From positions 868,001 through 932,000 of the forward strand of contig CBDDEI010000002.1 in NCBI GenBank assembly GCA_965226775.1: DNA of 64,000 nt, written 5' to 3'. The translations under genes were made by a program, and so were the position numbers. The number at the start of each line of letters is the position of its first letter. Position 1 is the stretch's first letter. This DNA comes from CBDDEI01 sp965226775. Its GTDB lineage: Bacteria; Chloroflexota; Dehalococcoidia; SHYD01. Of the stretch, positions 35,100 to 43,397 are shown in pieces. Under the pieces are notes generated by a model. It saw nothing but the letters and a program-made list of their open reading frames with translations, was not told the DNA's origin and ran no database searches.

Positions 35100-36062
35100 A
35101 TGAGTGACCTAAAGCAATACCTAATAGACGAGTTTGTAGACGATTATATGGAAGCCCGGATGAACCGCAGGGACGTGCTGAAGCGCATTGCCGGCATCAC
35201 GGGCAGTATGACTGCTGCGGTGGCGATCCTGGCGGCGTGCGGGCCAGCTCCCGTCGCAATCCTCGAAGCTCCTCCTACAAGCGCACCCGCTCCCACAGCC
35301 ACATCCGCGCCCGCGCCGACTTCCGCTCCTACGTTAGCCGGCCCCAATGTCAGCCCCAATGATCCGGACATTGTGGCCGAGGAGGTGCAATTCCCTGCTC
35401 CTGACGGCAGCATGCTGATAGGCTATGCGGCCCGTCCAAAGGGCAACGGCCCCTTCCCGCTGGTGCTCGTCTGTCACGAAAACCGCGGCTTGCTTGAGCA
35501 CATCAAAGACGTGACGCGCCGCGCCGCTAAGTCCGGCTATGCGTCGCTGGCCGTGGATCTGCTGTCCCGGGAGGGCGGCACCGGTAAGGTTGCCGATGCC
35601 AGCCAGGTGCCCGGCCTTTTGAGCAACCAGCCCATGGAGCAGCACGTTACGGACTTCCAGGCGGGATTGCAGTACCTCCAGAGCCAGTCCTACGCGCAGA
35701 AAGACCGGGTGGGCATGGTGGGATTCTGCTTTGGCGGTAACGTGACCTGGCGTGTTGCGCTAGAGACGCCGGAAGTGCTGGCGGCGGTCCCCTTCTACGG
35801 GCCGGTGCCTACGCTGGACAACGTTTCAAACATGAACGCAGCGGTGCTGGGCATCTATGGCGAGCAGGATAGACGAGTGAACAGGGGCATTCCGGATGCG
35901 GAATCCAAGATGCAGGCGGCCGGTAAGGTCTACGAGAAGATCATCTACCCCGGCGCAAACCACGCCTTCCATAATGACACGAGCTCGCGCTACAACCAGG
36001 AAGCGGCTACCGATGCCTGGGCCAGGACCATCGGCTGGTTCGATAAATACTTACGCTCGTAA
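35100..36062 (+). CDS. Dienelactone hydrolase-family lipoprotein
   Basis: 320 residues. The N-terminus has a twin-arginine-like stretch MNRRDVLKRIAG, a hydrophobic segment and a lipobox ILAAC, then a proline/alanine/threonine-rich linker, so the enzyme is probably exported and lipid-anchored. The DLH domain (about 105-318) has the nucleophile Cys in GFCFGGN, acid in YGEQDRRV and histidine in GANHAF. It is a member of the hydrolase family that cleaves dienelactones and other esters; substrate unknown. The Tat-like signal is notable because a TatA-like gene lies on the other side of a shared hairpin. Confidence 0.87.
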   Translation: MSDLKQYLIDEFVDDYMEARMNRRDVLKRIAGITGSMTAAVAILAACGPAPVAILEAPPTSAPAPTATSAPAPTSAPTLAGPNVSPNDPDIVAEEVQFPAPDGSMLIGYAARPKGNGPFPLVLVCHENRGLLEHIKDVTRRAAKSGYASLAVDLLSREGGTGKVADASQVPGLLSNQPMEQHVTDFQAGLQYLQSQSYAQKDRVGMVGFCFGGNVTWRVALETPEVLAAVPFYGPVPTLDNVSNMNAAVLGIYGEQDRRVNRGIPDAESKMQAAGKVYEKIIYPGANHAFHNDTSSRYNQEAATDAWARTIGWFDKYLRS

Positions 36063-36080
36063 CTCCCCCCTCCTAGTCGT

Positions 36081-36111
36081 CAGACAGGGTCGCCATAGGC
36101 GATCCTGTCTG
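36081..36111. terminator. Bidirectional terminator hairpin
   Basis: 14-bp stem CAGACAGGGTCGCC / GGCGATCCTGTCTG with one G-T wobble and an ATA loop, between two convergent genes. T-runs are poor on both sides. Confidence 0.6.
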
Positions 36112-36130
36112 CATAAGCGAGGGATGGCGA

Positions 36131-36406
36131 CTAGACGATGAGGTTCCCGCCGCATTGGCTGCAGAACTTGTTGCTCAAAGGGTTCAGGGCAGTGCAATGC
36201 TGGCAGCTCCGCTGGGGCACGGGCGGTGAGGCCGCGGGTTTGGTTTCATCCATGAACTCACTGGTGAAAGAGGTGGCGATGGCGCGCATGTCCCGGACAA
36301 AGGTGCCGAGGCCGCGGGCAAGCTCTGGCATACGGCTGGGGCCGAAGACCATGAGGACCACTACCATGACGAGCACGAGTTCAGGGATGCCTATATCCAG
36401 AGGCAC
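36131..36406 (-). CDS. TatA/E-like protein with a C-terminal zinc ribbon
   Basis: 91 residues. One N-terminal transmembrane helix (about 7-21), the FGPSRMPELARGLG hinge and amphipathic helix of Tat translocase TatA/B (21-50), then a short linker and a CxxC-x10-CxxC zinc-ribbon (Cys68, 71, 82, 85; SCQHCTALN...KFCSQCGGN). TatA subunits normally end in a disordered acidic tail, so the ribbon is unusual. It could be a functional TatA with an added metal site or a Tat-like protein with another role. No TatC is present in this window. It is convergent with the lipoprotein gene that carries an RR motif. Confidence 0.8.
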   Translation of the reverse strand: MPLDIGIPELVLVMVVVLMVFGPSRMPELARGLGTFVRDMRAIATSFTSEFMDETKPAASPPVPQRSCQHCTALNPLSNKFCSQCGGNLIV

Positions 36407-36560
36407 GGGCTATTCCTTGTTATCAATGTCTCTTGCTACTCTACACCAGGCGCGGCAGGCTCACCAGCCATAGTGAGCGCGTGGCTGACAGCCTAGCGCA
36501 GCGTTCTGTATAATCGCGTCGAGAGCTTCGTTTAATCTGGTGTCGCCTGAGGAGGATCTA

Positions 36561-37388
36561 ATGACGCAGTCTTTGCAGTACCCCAATCCGGACATTTTGG
36601 TTACGCCTGCCTGGCTTATGGGGCAACTTTCCCAACCTAATGTGAAGGTGTTGGATGCACGTCCAGCCCAGGAGTACGCTGCCGGCCACATTGCTGGGGC
36701 TATTCCGATCCCTGCCCGGATCTTCAAGGCAGAGAACTCTTTGGAAGCCTGTAGCCCCGAGGAATTTGCCCGAGTGGCCGGAGAGCTAGGCGTGCTCCCT
36801 GGCGATATGGTGGTGGCCTATGACGGCGGCGGCACCTCGGCGGCGCGCTTGTGGTGGGCCTTCTGTCGCTTTGGGCATCCGCAGGTGCGCTACCTCCACG
36901 GCGGGGCACGCCAGTGGGAAGCGGCCGGCTATGCTTATTCTACGGATCCCGTGACGGTTGAACCAACCACGTACACCCTTGGTGACCAGATACCCTTCCT
37001 GGAATGCTCGCTGCGAGAGGCGGAAGCGTCGGTTGGGCGGGAAGGCGTGCAGTTTTGGGACGTGCGCAGTGATGGTGAGTACACGGGCCAGGATGCACGG
37101 AACAACCCCGCCGACCGCGCAGGGCATATTCCGGGAGCCGTCAATATGGAGTGGACAGATCTCACGGACACGTCAACGGGCTTGTTCAAATCGCCGGAAG
37201 AGATGCAACGCTTGCTGAGCTCAAAGGGGCTTTCGCCTGAGAAAGAGGTCATCACGTACTGCCAGGGTGGCGGACGCGCGGCCCATGCGTCCATGGCGCT
37301 TACGTTGATGGGTTTCAAGGGCGCGCGCAACTTTGACGGCTCCTACGGCGCTTGGGCCAGCGAGTCTAATGGGCCGGTGGAACGCTAG
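36561..37388 (+). CDS. Rhodanese-type thiosulfate/3-mercaptopyruvate sulfurtransferase
   Basis: 275 residues from an ATG preceded by GAGGAGG; an upstream in-frame GTG would lie before this ribosome site. It has two rhodanese domains. The N-terminal (about 10-125) is the inactive one (LDARPAQEYAAGHIAGA, then DGGGTSAARLWW), and the C-terminal (about 145-270) carries the catalytic cysteine in ITYCQGGGRAAH. The loop CQGGGR is seen in proteins labelled both TST and MST; no clear assignment. Stand-alone gene. Confidence 0.9.
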   Translation: MTQSLQYPNPDILVTPAWLMGQLSQPNVKVLDARPAQEYAAGHIAGAIPIPARIFKAENSLEACSPEEFARVAGELGVLPGDMVVAYDGGGTSAARLWWAFCRFGHPQVRYLHGGARQWEAAGYAYSTDPVTVEPTTYTLGDQIPFLECSLREAEASVGREGVQFWDVRSDGEYTGQDARNNPADRAGHIPGAVNMEWTDLTDTSTGLFKSPEEMQRLLSSKGLSPEKEVITYCQGGGRAAHASMALTLMGFKGARNFDGSYGAWASESNGPVER

Positions 37389-37467
37389 GCGAAAGCGCGA
37401 GGCAAAGCGATTACGCACGTTTGGCTTGGCGTAGGGTTGTGCTGACCGTATACTTAGAGTACGACCT

Positions 37468-38292
37468 ATGAACCCTCGGTATGAAACGCCAGGCAGTCCA
37501 GAGCCAGACGACTCTGGACTGCCCCAGAGCCAAGAAACCCCTCCGATAACCGACGACGCAGCGCGGGCTAATGCCGCGCGTGAAGAAGTTCCCGACGAGG
37601 AGTGGCTGGAGTTCGAGGAGGAGGAGGAGGACGACGACGTTGTCGAGCGGGAGGACTCGGCTGCTAAGCGCAACAAGAGCATCCTTCGTGAAGTTGCGGA
37701 GACGCTGCTCCTGGCATTCTTCATTTACTTTGCCGTTCGCTCGGTGGTGCAAAACTTCAAGGTTGAAGGTTCCAGCATGGAGCCATCGCTGCATCACGGG
37801 GAGTATCTGCTAGTAAACAAAGCGGCGTACATGAGCCTGAGCCTCAGCATGCTGCAGCAGCCCTTTGCTTGGATAGCAGGCGCAGAGCCACCCGCCGAGA
37901 CAGATGCCCTCCGCCCGTTAGGCACGCCACAACGAGGAGACATAGTCGTGTTCCACTACCCACGGGACCCAAGCAGGGATTTCATCAAACGGGTGGTGGC
38001 GCTTCCCGGCGAGATAATAGAGGTGCGCGCTGGCATAGTCTACGTGAACAATGGGCTGCTGGAAGAGCCCTACGTGCTGGAGAACCCCTCCTATAGCCGT
38101 CCACCGGAGGTGGTGCCGGACGATGAGTACTTTGTGCTGGGTGATAACCGCAACAACAGCAGTGACTCTCACGTATGGGGGCCAGTGCCCTTAAGTAAGA
38201 TTGTGGGCAAGGCCTGGCTGACCTACTGGCCAGTGCAGGACTGGGGAAGCATCGGAGGTACTCCTGTCTTGGCGGGTGAGCGCGAAGGTTAA
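37468..38292 (+). CDS. lepB: Signal peptidase I
   Basis: Serine-lysine protease that removes signal peptides outside the inner membrane, 274 residues. The catalytic Ser103 (GSSMEPSL) and Lys174 (RDFIKRVVALPGE) are present, with the C-terminal GDNRNNSSDSHVWGPV box. One transmembrane helix (about 73-92) precedes the catalytic part. The first 65 residues are a very acidic, low-complexity cytoplasmic extension (EEEEEDDDVVE) not found in standard enzymes. Probably monocistronic. Confidence 0.95.
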   Translation: MNPRYETPGSPEPDDSGLPQSQETPPITDDAARANAAREEVPDEEWLEFEEEEEDDDVVEREDSAAKRNKSILREVAETLLLAFFIYFAVRSVVQNFKVEGSSMEPSLHHGEYLLVNKAAYMSLSLSMLQQPFAWIAGAEPPAETDALRPLGTPQRGDIVVFHYPRDPSRDFIKRVVALPGEIIEVRAGIVYVNNGLLEEPYVLENPSYSRPPEVVPDDEYFVLGDNRNNSSDSHVWGPVPLSKIVGKAWLTYWPVQDWGSIGGTPVLAGEREG

Positions 38293-38459
38293 AGTAACTC
38301 TTGAGCAATAATTCATTAACTTTCGTCAAAATAGGGTAAGACTCCTCTTTACAGAGAAGTATTTTACACATACGGTGGTAGTAGCACTCTGACACTTTGA
38401 AAAGACGCAATAGCGGAGCGTAGCAACTGCATCCGGATATTAATGGAGGCCGATTAGTT

Positions 38460-38885
38460 ATGAAGCGAGCATTTCTATTGTTGATTTTGCTCTTACCGGT
38501 AGCACTTGCCTGCAGTGAGGAAACACCGCCCCCCGCCACTTTTGCGCCTATTATTATTGACGCAACACCAACGCGTCCCGCACTCCGACCTACTTCTACG
38601 CCACCACCTCCTCCTACTACTACAACTACAACTACAACTACAACTACTGCTCCTGCTGCGGTTACCGTAACCACATATGTTGTAGGAAACACGGATGGTG
38701 AGGGCGTCTTCATACGCAACACGCCCGATTTGGAGGATAAGGTAAAGGCCTGGCCAGACGGCACGGAGATGGTGGAAGTTGGACCGCCACGGTCTTTGGG
38801 GCAGACTATCTGGAACAACGTGCGTGACCCAGATGGGACCGTTGGGTGGGTGCCTGCCCAATACCTGGTCAAGGCGGAGCAGTAA
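38460..38885 (+). CDS. Lipoprotein with a polythreonine linker and SH3-like domain
   Basis: 141 residues. Signal peptide with lipobox LPVALAC at residue 18, a proline/threonine linker including eleven consecutive threonines (coded by an ACAACT hexamer array, 38616-38648), and a C-terminal SH3-like segment (about 75-138; VYIRNTPDLEDK-like, WPDGTEMVEVG, WNNVRDPDGTVGWVPAQYL). Bacterial SH3 domains often bind cell-wall or peptide ligands. Function unknown. It follows lepB by 167 bp and ends at a strong terminator. Confidence 0.8.
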   Translation: MKRAFLLLILLLPVALACSEETPPPATFAPIIIDATPTRPALRPTSTPPPPPTTTTTTTTTTTAPAAVTVTTYVVGNTDGEGVFIRNTPDLEDKVKAWPDGTEMVEVGPPRSLGQTIWNNVRDPDGTVGWVPAQYLVKAEQ

Positions 38886-38993
38886 GTCTAACCCGCTCGA
38901 CTTACGTGCTAGGACGGCAGGGAGCCTGTCCTATCGGTAGCTGTGCTCACTAGCGTTCACCCTGATAGCTAGTAGTTTCAAGAACAAGTCACG

Positions 38994-39021
38994 AATACCC
39001 CGTCTTGAGAGACGGGGTATT
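38994..39021 (+). terminator. Rho-independent terminator
   Basis: Perfect 12-bp stem AATACCCCGTCT / AGACGGGGTATT with a TGAG loop and TTT following, 110 bp after the SH3 lipoprotein gene. Confidence 0.8.
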
Positions 39022-39129
39022 TCCATGCCTAGTTGGGGTCTATTAGCGAAGGGTTATGGGGACTCCGTTAACATCCACCGTGCCGGTACTGTTGGGTTAT
39101 GGTCTGAGGTTTCCACGCCGTAAACAGTC

Positions 39130-40461
39130 CTAAGGGAGGGCTGCTTCTCTGTCCCGCACGGGAGCTGGGCCGGGTGGCTTGGCCATGAGCATGATTACTG
39201 CGCCAATAAGGAGTCCAGCGATGCAGACGATGAATGCGCCTTCGTAGCTGCCCGTAACGTCGAAAGTGCGTGCAGCGAAAAGACCGCCACCCAGACTGGC
39301 AAAAACGTTGAAGGGCGCCACTATGCCCCGTATGGAGCCAACCGAGGCACGCCCGTAGTAGTCGGCCCACATTTGGGCTGTCAGAGGGGCGAAGGCGATG
39401 GCGAAACCGGCAATAACCGCGTAGAAGTAGACGCGCTCGATTCCAGTACCCAGCACGAGGAACCCGATCCCGACAGCCCGGAGGAGGTAGCAGGCCGTCA
39501 AACAGTAGCGTGGCGGGACACGCTCGGCAACGAACCCCCAGATTGCCTTACCAAAGATAGTTACCAGGTTGTTGAGGGCCACGACAAAGCTGGCTGCTTG
39601 AAGGGATAGGCCACTGTCCATGAAGTACGGGAGCTGGTGCACTAGGAACACCGAGGCAGACAATGACCACGTATTATTGGCCGCTATCAGCAGCCAGGTA
39701 GTACGAGTTCGCAGAGCGTCCCGCGGCCCCCAGTGCGGCTCCGCTATCAGTGGCGCTACGGGCTGCGCCGCCCGCTCGCCGGTTTTGGGCGCGGCTGCAG
39801 GAGTAGCGTACGGTGGGTCGCCATCGGGCCGTAGCCCCATATCTTCAGGCATGCGGCGCATGAAGAGGCTGATCGGAGGCAGTAGGACGATGGCAAGGCC
39901 AACGCCAAGCACTTGCCATGCCGCGCGCCACCCTAAGTTCGCCACAAGATAGGCGACCAAGGGGACTACGAACAGCGCGCCCACCTGGTTGCTCAGCGAG
40001 GTTAGCGCGATGGCCCGACCTCGCATACGCACGAACCACTTAGAGACCACCACGTTCGTTACAAAGCTGCCAACCTCGTGCAGACCCAAGGCAGTGGCGG
40101 CGGTGTAGAGGACGTAGAATTGCCACGGCTCCGTGATTCCCCCCATGAGGGCATAGGCGATGGCTGCGATGACGGTCCCTGTCACCATGATGAAGCGAGG
40201 GTCAAACCGGTCTACCAGGTGTCCAAGGAGGGGCGAGATGAGCGCGTTCACCAGGCTTTGAGCGCTTGGTGCGCCCGCGAGCACAGTGCGGCTCCATCCC
40301 AGACCCTCGCTCATAGGACGGAGGAAGACGCCGAAGCTGACTGCGCCCGCGCTGAAGGAAACGAGGTCGGCTAAGGAGGAAACGCCTACAATGACCCAGC
40401 CGTAAAAGAATCTGGGCCTTGTTGGAGTCTTGTCGGGCTTAGCTGCTATTTCTTCTCGCAT
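39130..40461 (-). CDS. MFS transporter (monocarboxylate/oxalate-formate antiporter type)
   Basis: 443-residue carrier with twelve predicted helices. Features are the N-terminal RFFYGWVIVGVSSLADL helix, which is typical of the MCT/OFA subgroup, LLGHLVDRFDPRFIM between helices 2 and 3, and a central cytoplasmic loop of about 40 residues. Probably transports a carboxylate or other organic anion; substrate unknown. No neighbouring enzyme explains it. Confidence 0.88.
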   Translation of the reverse strand: MREEIAAKPDKTPTRPRFFYGWVIVGVSSLADLVSFSAGAVSFGVFLRPMSEGLGWSRTVLAGAPSAQSLVNALISPLLGHLVDRFDPRFIMVTGTVIAAIAYALMGGITEPWQFYVLYTAATALGLHEVGSFVTNVVVSKWFVRMRGRAIALTSLSNQVGALFVVPLVAYLVANLGWRAAWQVLGVGLAIVLLPPISLFMRRMPEDMGLRPDGDPPYATPAAAPKTGERAAQPVAPLIAEPHWGPRDALRTRTTWLLIAANNTWSLSASVFLVHQLPYFMDSGLSLQAASFVVALNNLVTIFGKAIWGFVAERVPPRYCLTACYLLRAVGIGFLVLGTGIERVYFYAVIAGFAIAFAPLTAQMWADYYGRASVGSIRGIVAPFNVFASLGGGLFAARTFDVTGSYEGAFIVCIAGLLIGAVIMLMAKPPGPAPVRDREAALP

Positions 40462-40901
40462 GCAAGGCGTTCCTGTTGCCTAATCAACCGCTATGGGTGC
40501 GCGGCGCGTCGTCCGCTAGTCCAACGCAGGTAGGCGTCGCCACGACGCGTGTGCTGCTACAAGCGCGCGGTAGGCTAAGATGGTGGACCAATTAAGTCAG
40601 AGCAGAGCATAAGATAACTTCCCGACGACCACCGGCGGAGGTCGTGGATTTCTCCGCTAGGACCATGCCTATTTTAGGCCGGTGACTATGCAGCAAAGCT
40701 GCGGCGCATTGCTCGATTCGTGCAGTATCCGCGGCCAGTCTCAAGCAGATGATAACAGCAACGCCTACTCGCAAGTGTATGGTGATATGGACTTGGAATA
40801 AAGCGCTGTTGTTGGGACTACGCGTGCCTGGTGTTGGCGCGCTCTTACAGACCTATTGATAGTGGTAGAGTCGCGACAGAACCTGCATTGGAGGAGATAC
40901 C
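40462..40901. other. Intergenic region, nothing recognised
   Basis: 440 bp between divergent MFS and PPOX-fold genes. A short hairpin-like sequence lies near 40625 (CCACCGGCGGAGG). A 60-codon minus-strand frame at 40592-40774 reads smoothly but has no start signal or recognisable family. The ribosome site GGAGGAG ahead of 40902 is clear. Confidence 0.4.
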
Positions 40902-41309
40902 ATGCCAAAAGCTAACAGCCTCTCCCCGGGCGCCGTTGCGATGCTCCAGGAGCGCCAATTTGCCCATATGGTTACGTTGATGCCGGATGGCGCACCGCAA
41001 GCTACCGTTGTCTGGATCGACGTTGAGCCTGATGGTGGGCACGTGCTCGTAAACAGTTCGGTGAACCGCCTCAAGACCAGGAATCTGCGGCGCGATCCAA
41101 GGGTCTCGGTGAGCGTGCTCGATACTCAAAACTCCCGGCGCTTTGTGACTCTACGCGGTGAAGTGGTCGAAATCCGCAAAGAAGGCGCGCCAGAGCACTA
41201 TCGGTCCCTCGGTCTCAAGTACAACGGTCGTGAGCCTACTACGCAAGACCTGGATGACCGCCTGATACTGCGGATTAAGCCGGACCACGTGGCGGAGCAA
41301 GGTACATAA
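40902..41309 (+). CDS. PPOX-fold (pyridoxamine 5'-phosphate oxidase / F420-dependent oxidoreductase class) protein
   Basis: 135-residue split beta-barrel flavin- or F420-binding protein. It has the N-terminal helix and strand FAHMVTLMPDGAPQATVVWID and the NSSVNRLKTRNLRRDPRVSVSV cofactor-contact segment typical of the PPOX class. The subgroup (TIGR03618-like) is mostly F420-dependent in actinobacteria and Chloroflexota; cofactor use here is inferred. GGAGGAG sits before the ATG. Isolated gene. Confidence 0.82.
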   Translation: MPKANSLSPGAVAMLQERQFAHMVTLMPDGAPQATVVWIDVEPDGGHVLVNSSVNRLKTRNLRRDPRVSVSVLDTQNSRRFVTLRGEVVEIRKEGAPEHYRSLGLKYNGREPTTQDLDDRLILRIKPDHVAEQGT

Positions 41310-41736
41310 CGAACTCAACTGCCTGCGCAGGTGGGCGATTGTGAAATACCGCACCTCCATAAGGGGCCGGCTAATTGGTCACGACCGCTCGTTTTAGCGC
41401 ATGCGCCCGGCGCGGAGGGAGTAGAGCATTCCCGCTAGTCTACGCCAAAGCAAGCTGTAAGCACGGGCGAGATGGCGAAGGAGCCATCACACAAAGGTCG
41501 CAGCACACCCACGCGGCTATCTTGCCTCAGCTTGGGATACGCCTTAAAGTGGTAAGCGTACGTCCGAGCCACAGTTCCCCCGCAGTTCCCTGTAATAGCG
41601 CTAGCCACGTGACGCTTGCACAGGACCGAGAAGCGGCGCAGGAACTGGCCGGGCGCTGAGCAGTTAGGCGCTGCAGCAACATACAGGCACCTGAGGGTCG
41701 CCAGGGGCAGACGACTCCCCCACTTTATGCACACGT
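41310..41736. other. Intergenic region upstream of tRNA-Lys
   Basis: No supported ORF over about 430 bp. The only content is the tRNA leader; short open frames here have no family features. Confidence 0.4.
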
Positions 41737-41808
41737 GGGCCGGTAGCTCAGCGGTAGAGCAACGGACTTTTAATCCGTGGGTCGTGGGTTCGAAACCCAC
41801 CCGGCTCA
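41737..41808 (+). tRNA. tRNA-Lys(TTT)
   Basis: A complete cloverleaf: acceptor GGGCCGG / CCGGCTC (one G-T pair), D arm GCTCAGCGGTAGAGC, anticodon stem ACGGA / TCCGT with loop CTTTTAA (anticodon TTT), a 5-base variable loop and T arm GTGGG-TTCGAAA-CCCAC. Discriminator A; CCA is not encoded. Confidence 0.95.
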
Positions 41809-41906
41809 TTTATCCTCCAAGGCCTCACACAGCTGAATAGCTCTGGATAGCCTTCAGCACGCAGAGGCAGACCCCCTTAAGGCTATGGGCAATTCTTCCC
41901 AACGCG

Positions 41907-43133
41907 CTAGGTAGAAGGTGTTTGCTCGGTCGCGGCGGGCGTTGGTTTTCTCGTCTCGGGGCCAAAGAAACCGAGCACCGGAACAGCCACCAGCAAGCAG
42001 ATGCTCACCGCTACAAAGCTCTTGGCAGTCCCCGACATCTGCGCATAGGTTCCGAGGGCCAGGGGTACCGCAATGCCTCCCAGGCTGGTGAGTAGCTGCC
42101 AGGCGCCCAGGAAAGCGCCCCGTCGGTCCCTGGGCGCTAGGTCCATTGCCAGAACTTGCGATGTTCCCAGCGACATTCCATCGCCTATGCCCAGGATGAT
42201 GATGGCTACCAGGACACTCAAGTAGTCATTGACGCCCGCCATCATGTAGCTGGCGAGGGAGAGAATAGCCAGCCCAGGCAGCAGCGTGGCTTTCCTGCCC
42301 CAGCGGTCCATCACCACCCCATTCGGGACTGAAATGAGGAAGGTTGCAAGCCCCGCAATGGTAATCATCTGCCCGATTTCCAGAGTGGTAAAGTTCGCGG
42401 CGGTTGTTGCGTGAATGGGGAACAGGACTTCAAACGCGCCTGCACCGCTCACCATGTTAATGACCAGGGTGGCAAATAGCACAGCCAGCACCGGGCGATT
42501 GATAAAACCTACTATATCCCTAGGGTTGGGGAATACCGAGCGCCTGCCTCCCGCCGGAGCTGTCGTGGACTCCTGAGGACGGCTCTCTCGGATAATGAAG
42601 AGGAAGATAAGGAATGCAATCATCTTGCCGGCCGCGTTGAGGAGGAATATGGAGCGCAAACCGAAACGGGCGCCCAGTAGTCCGGCGAGGACAGGGCCCG
42701 TGAGATTTCCGAGCCGTTGAGAAGAGGTGCGGAGGGCAACGGCCCGCCCGCGGTTAGACTCTTCGCTCACGTCTGCCACCACGATTGTGCTGCCCGTGAT
42801 CCATATCGCCAGACCCACCGAGCCCAACAATTCAAGCATCAGGAACTGGAAGTAACTCCCCGAAAAAAAGGCGAGAAAGCTTGAGAGGGCACGCGTAGCC
42901 AGCCCTGCCATGATCACGGGCCGTCTGCCCCAGCGGTCTGCAAGTGTGCCTGCTAGGGGCGCGGCTACAAGTCTGGCCACAGGCCCTGTGGTGTTTATCA
43001 CGGCAATCAGAAAAAGGGAGGCACCAAAGGAGCGAGAGAAGAGCGGTCGTGCAAAAGTGTTTCCCCCCGCGCCTATGGCGCTCACAAAGAAGGCGAAGAA
43101 GAGGGGAAACTCCTTAAGGATCAGGTCCCGCAT
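41907..43133 (-). CDS. Major facilitator superfamily transporter
   Basis: 408 residues, about twelve helices. Motif A is seen as GTLADRWGRRPVIMAGLA and repeated in the second half (GVVMDRWGRKATLLPG), which marks the drug:proton antiporter (DHA1) type group. Likely efflux; substrate unknown. The start ATG follows GGCGACC, a weak site. It precedes the convergent-side tRNA and is 200 bp upstream-separated from the bicupin genes by a terminator. Confidence 0.88.
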   Translation of the reverse strand: MRDLILKEFPLFFAFFVSAIGAGGNTFARPLFSRSFGASLFLIAVINTTGPVARLVAAPLAGTLADRWGRRPVIMAGLATRALSSFLAFFSGSYFQFLMLELLGSVGLAIWITGSTIVVADVSEESNRGRAVALRTSSQRLGNLTGPVLAGLLGARFGLRSIFLLNAAGKMIAFLIFLFIIRESRPQESTTAPAGGRRSVFPNPRDIVGFINRPVLAVLFATLVINMVSGAGAFEVLFPIHATTAANFTTLEIGQMITIAGLATFLISVPNGVVMDRWGRKATLLPGLAILSLASYMMAGVNDYLSVLVAIIILGIGDGMSLGTSQVLAMDLAPRDRRGAFLGAWQLLTSLGGIAVPLALGTYAQMSGTAKSFVAVSICLLVAVPVLGFFGPETRKPTPAATEQTPST

Positions 43134-43334
43134 GGGTGGTCGCCTTTCGCGGCATCGGCATTATATTGCGTACACTAACAAGGCGAGTTGCCTCGTTAGT
43201 CGTAGAAGGCATCAAGTAGACGCCGAGCGTCCACTGCCTCTGTCCAGCGAAGGCGGGCAGGCCCCACAACTGTGTCTACGTTGCGGCAGCTTTTCTGTGC
43301 TGAGGCAGGTCGAATAAGTGCGGCGCCTGCTAAG

Positions 43335-43368
43335 AAGACCGCCGTGCCCCAGTAGGCACGGCGGTCTT
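43335..43368 (-). terminator. Terminator hairpin after bicupin gene 1
   Basis: Perfect 14-bp stem AAGACCGCCGTGCC / GGCACGGCGGTCTT with a 6-base loop, 30 bp past the stop codon on the minus strand. Confidence 0.8.
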
Positions 43369-43397
43369 TGTCCTCAAAGTGAAAAAGGGAGCTGAGA

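Noticed and set aside
40592..40774. 60-codon minus-strand frame in the spacer at 40.6 kb
   Set aside because: Reads without obvious disruption but has no ribosome site, conservation clue or domain.
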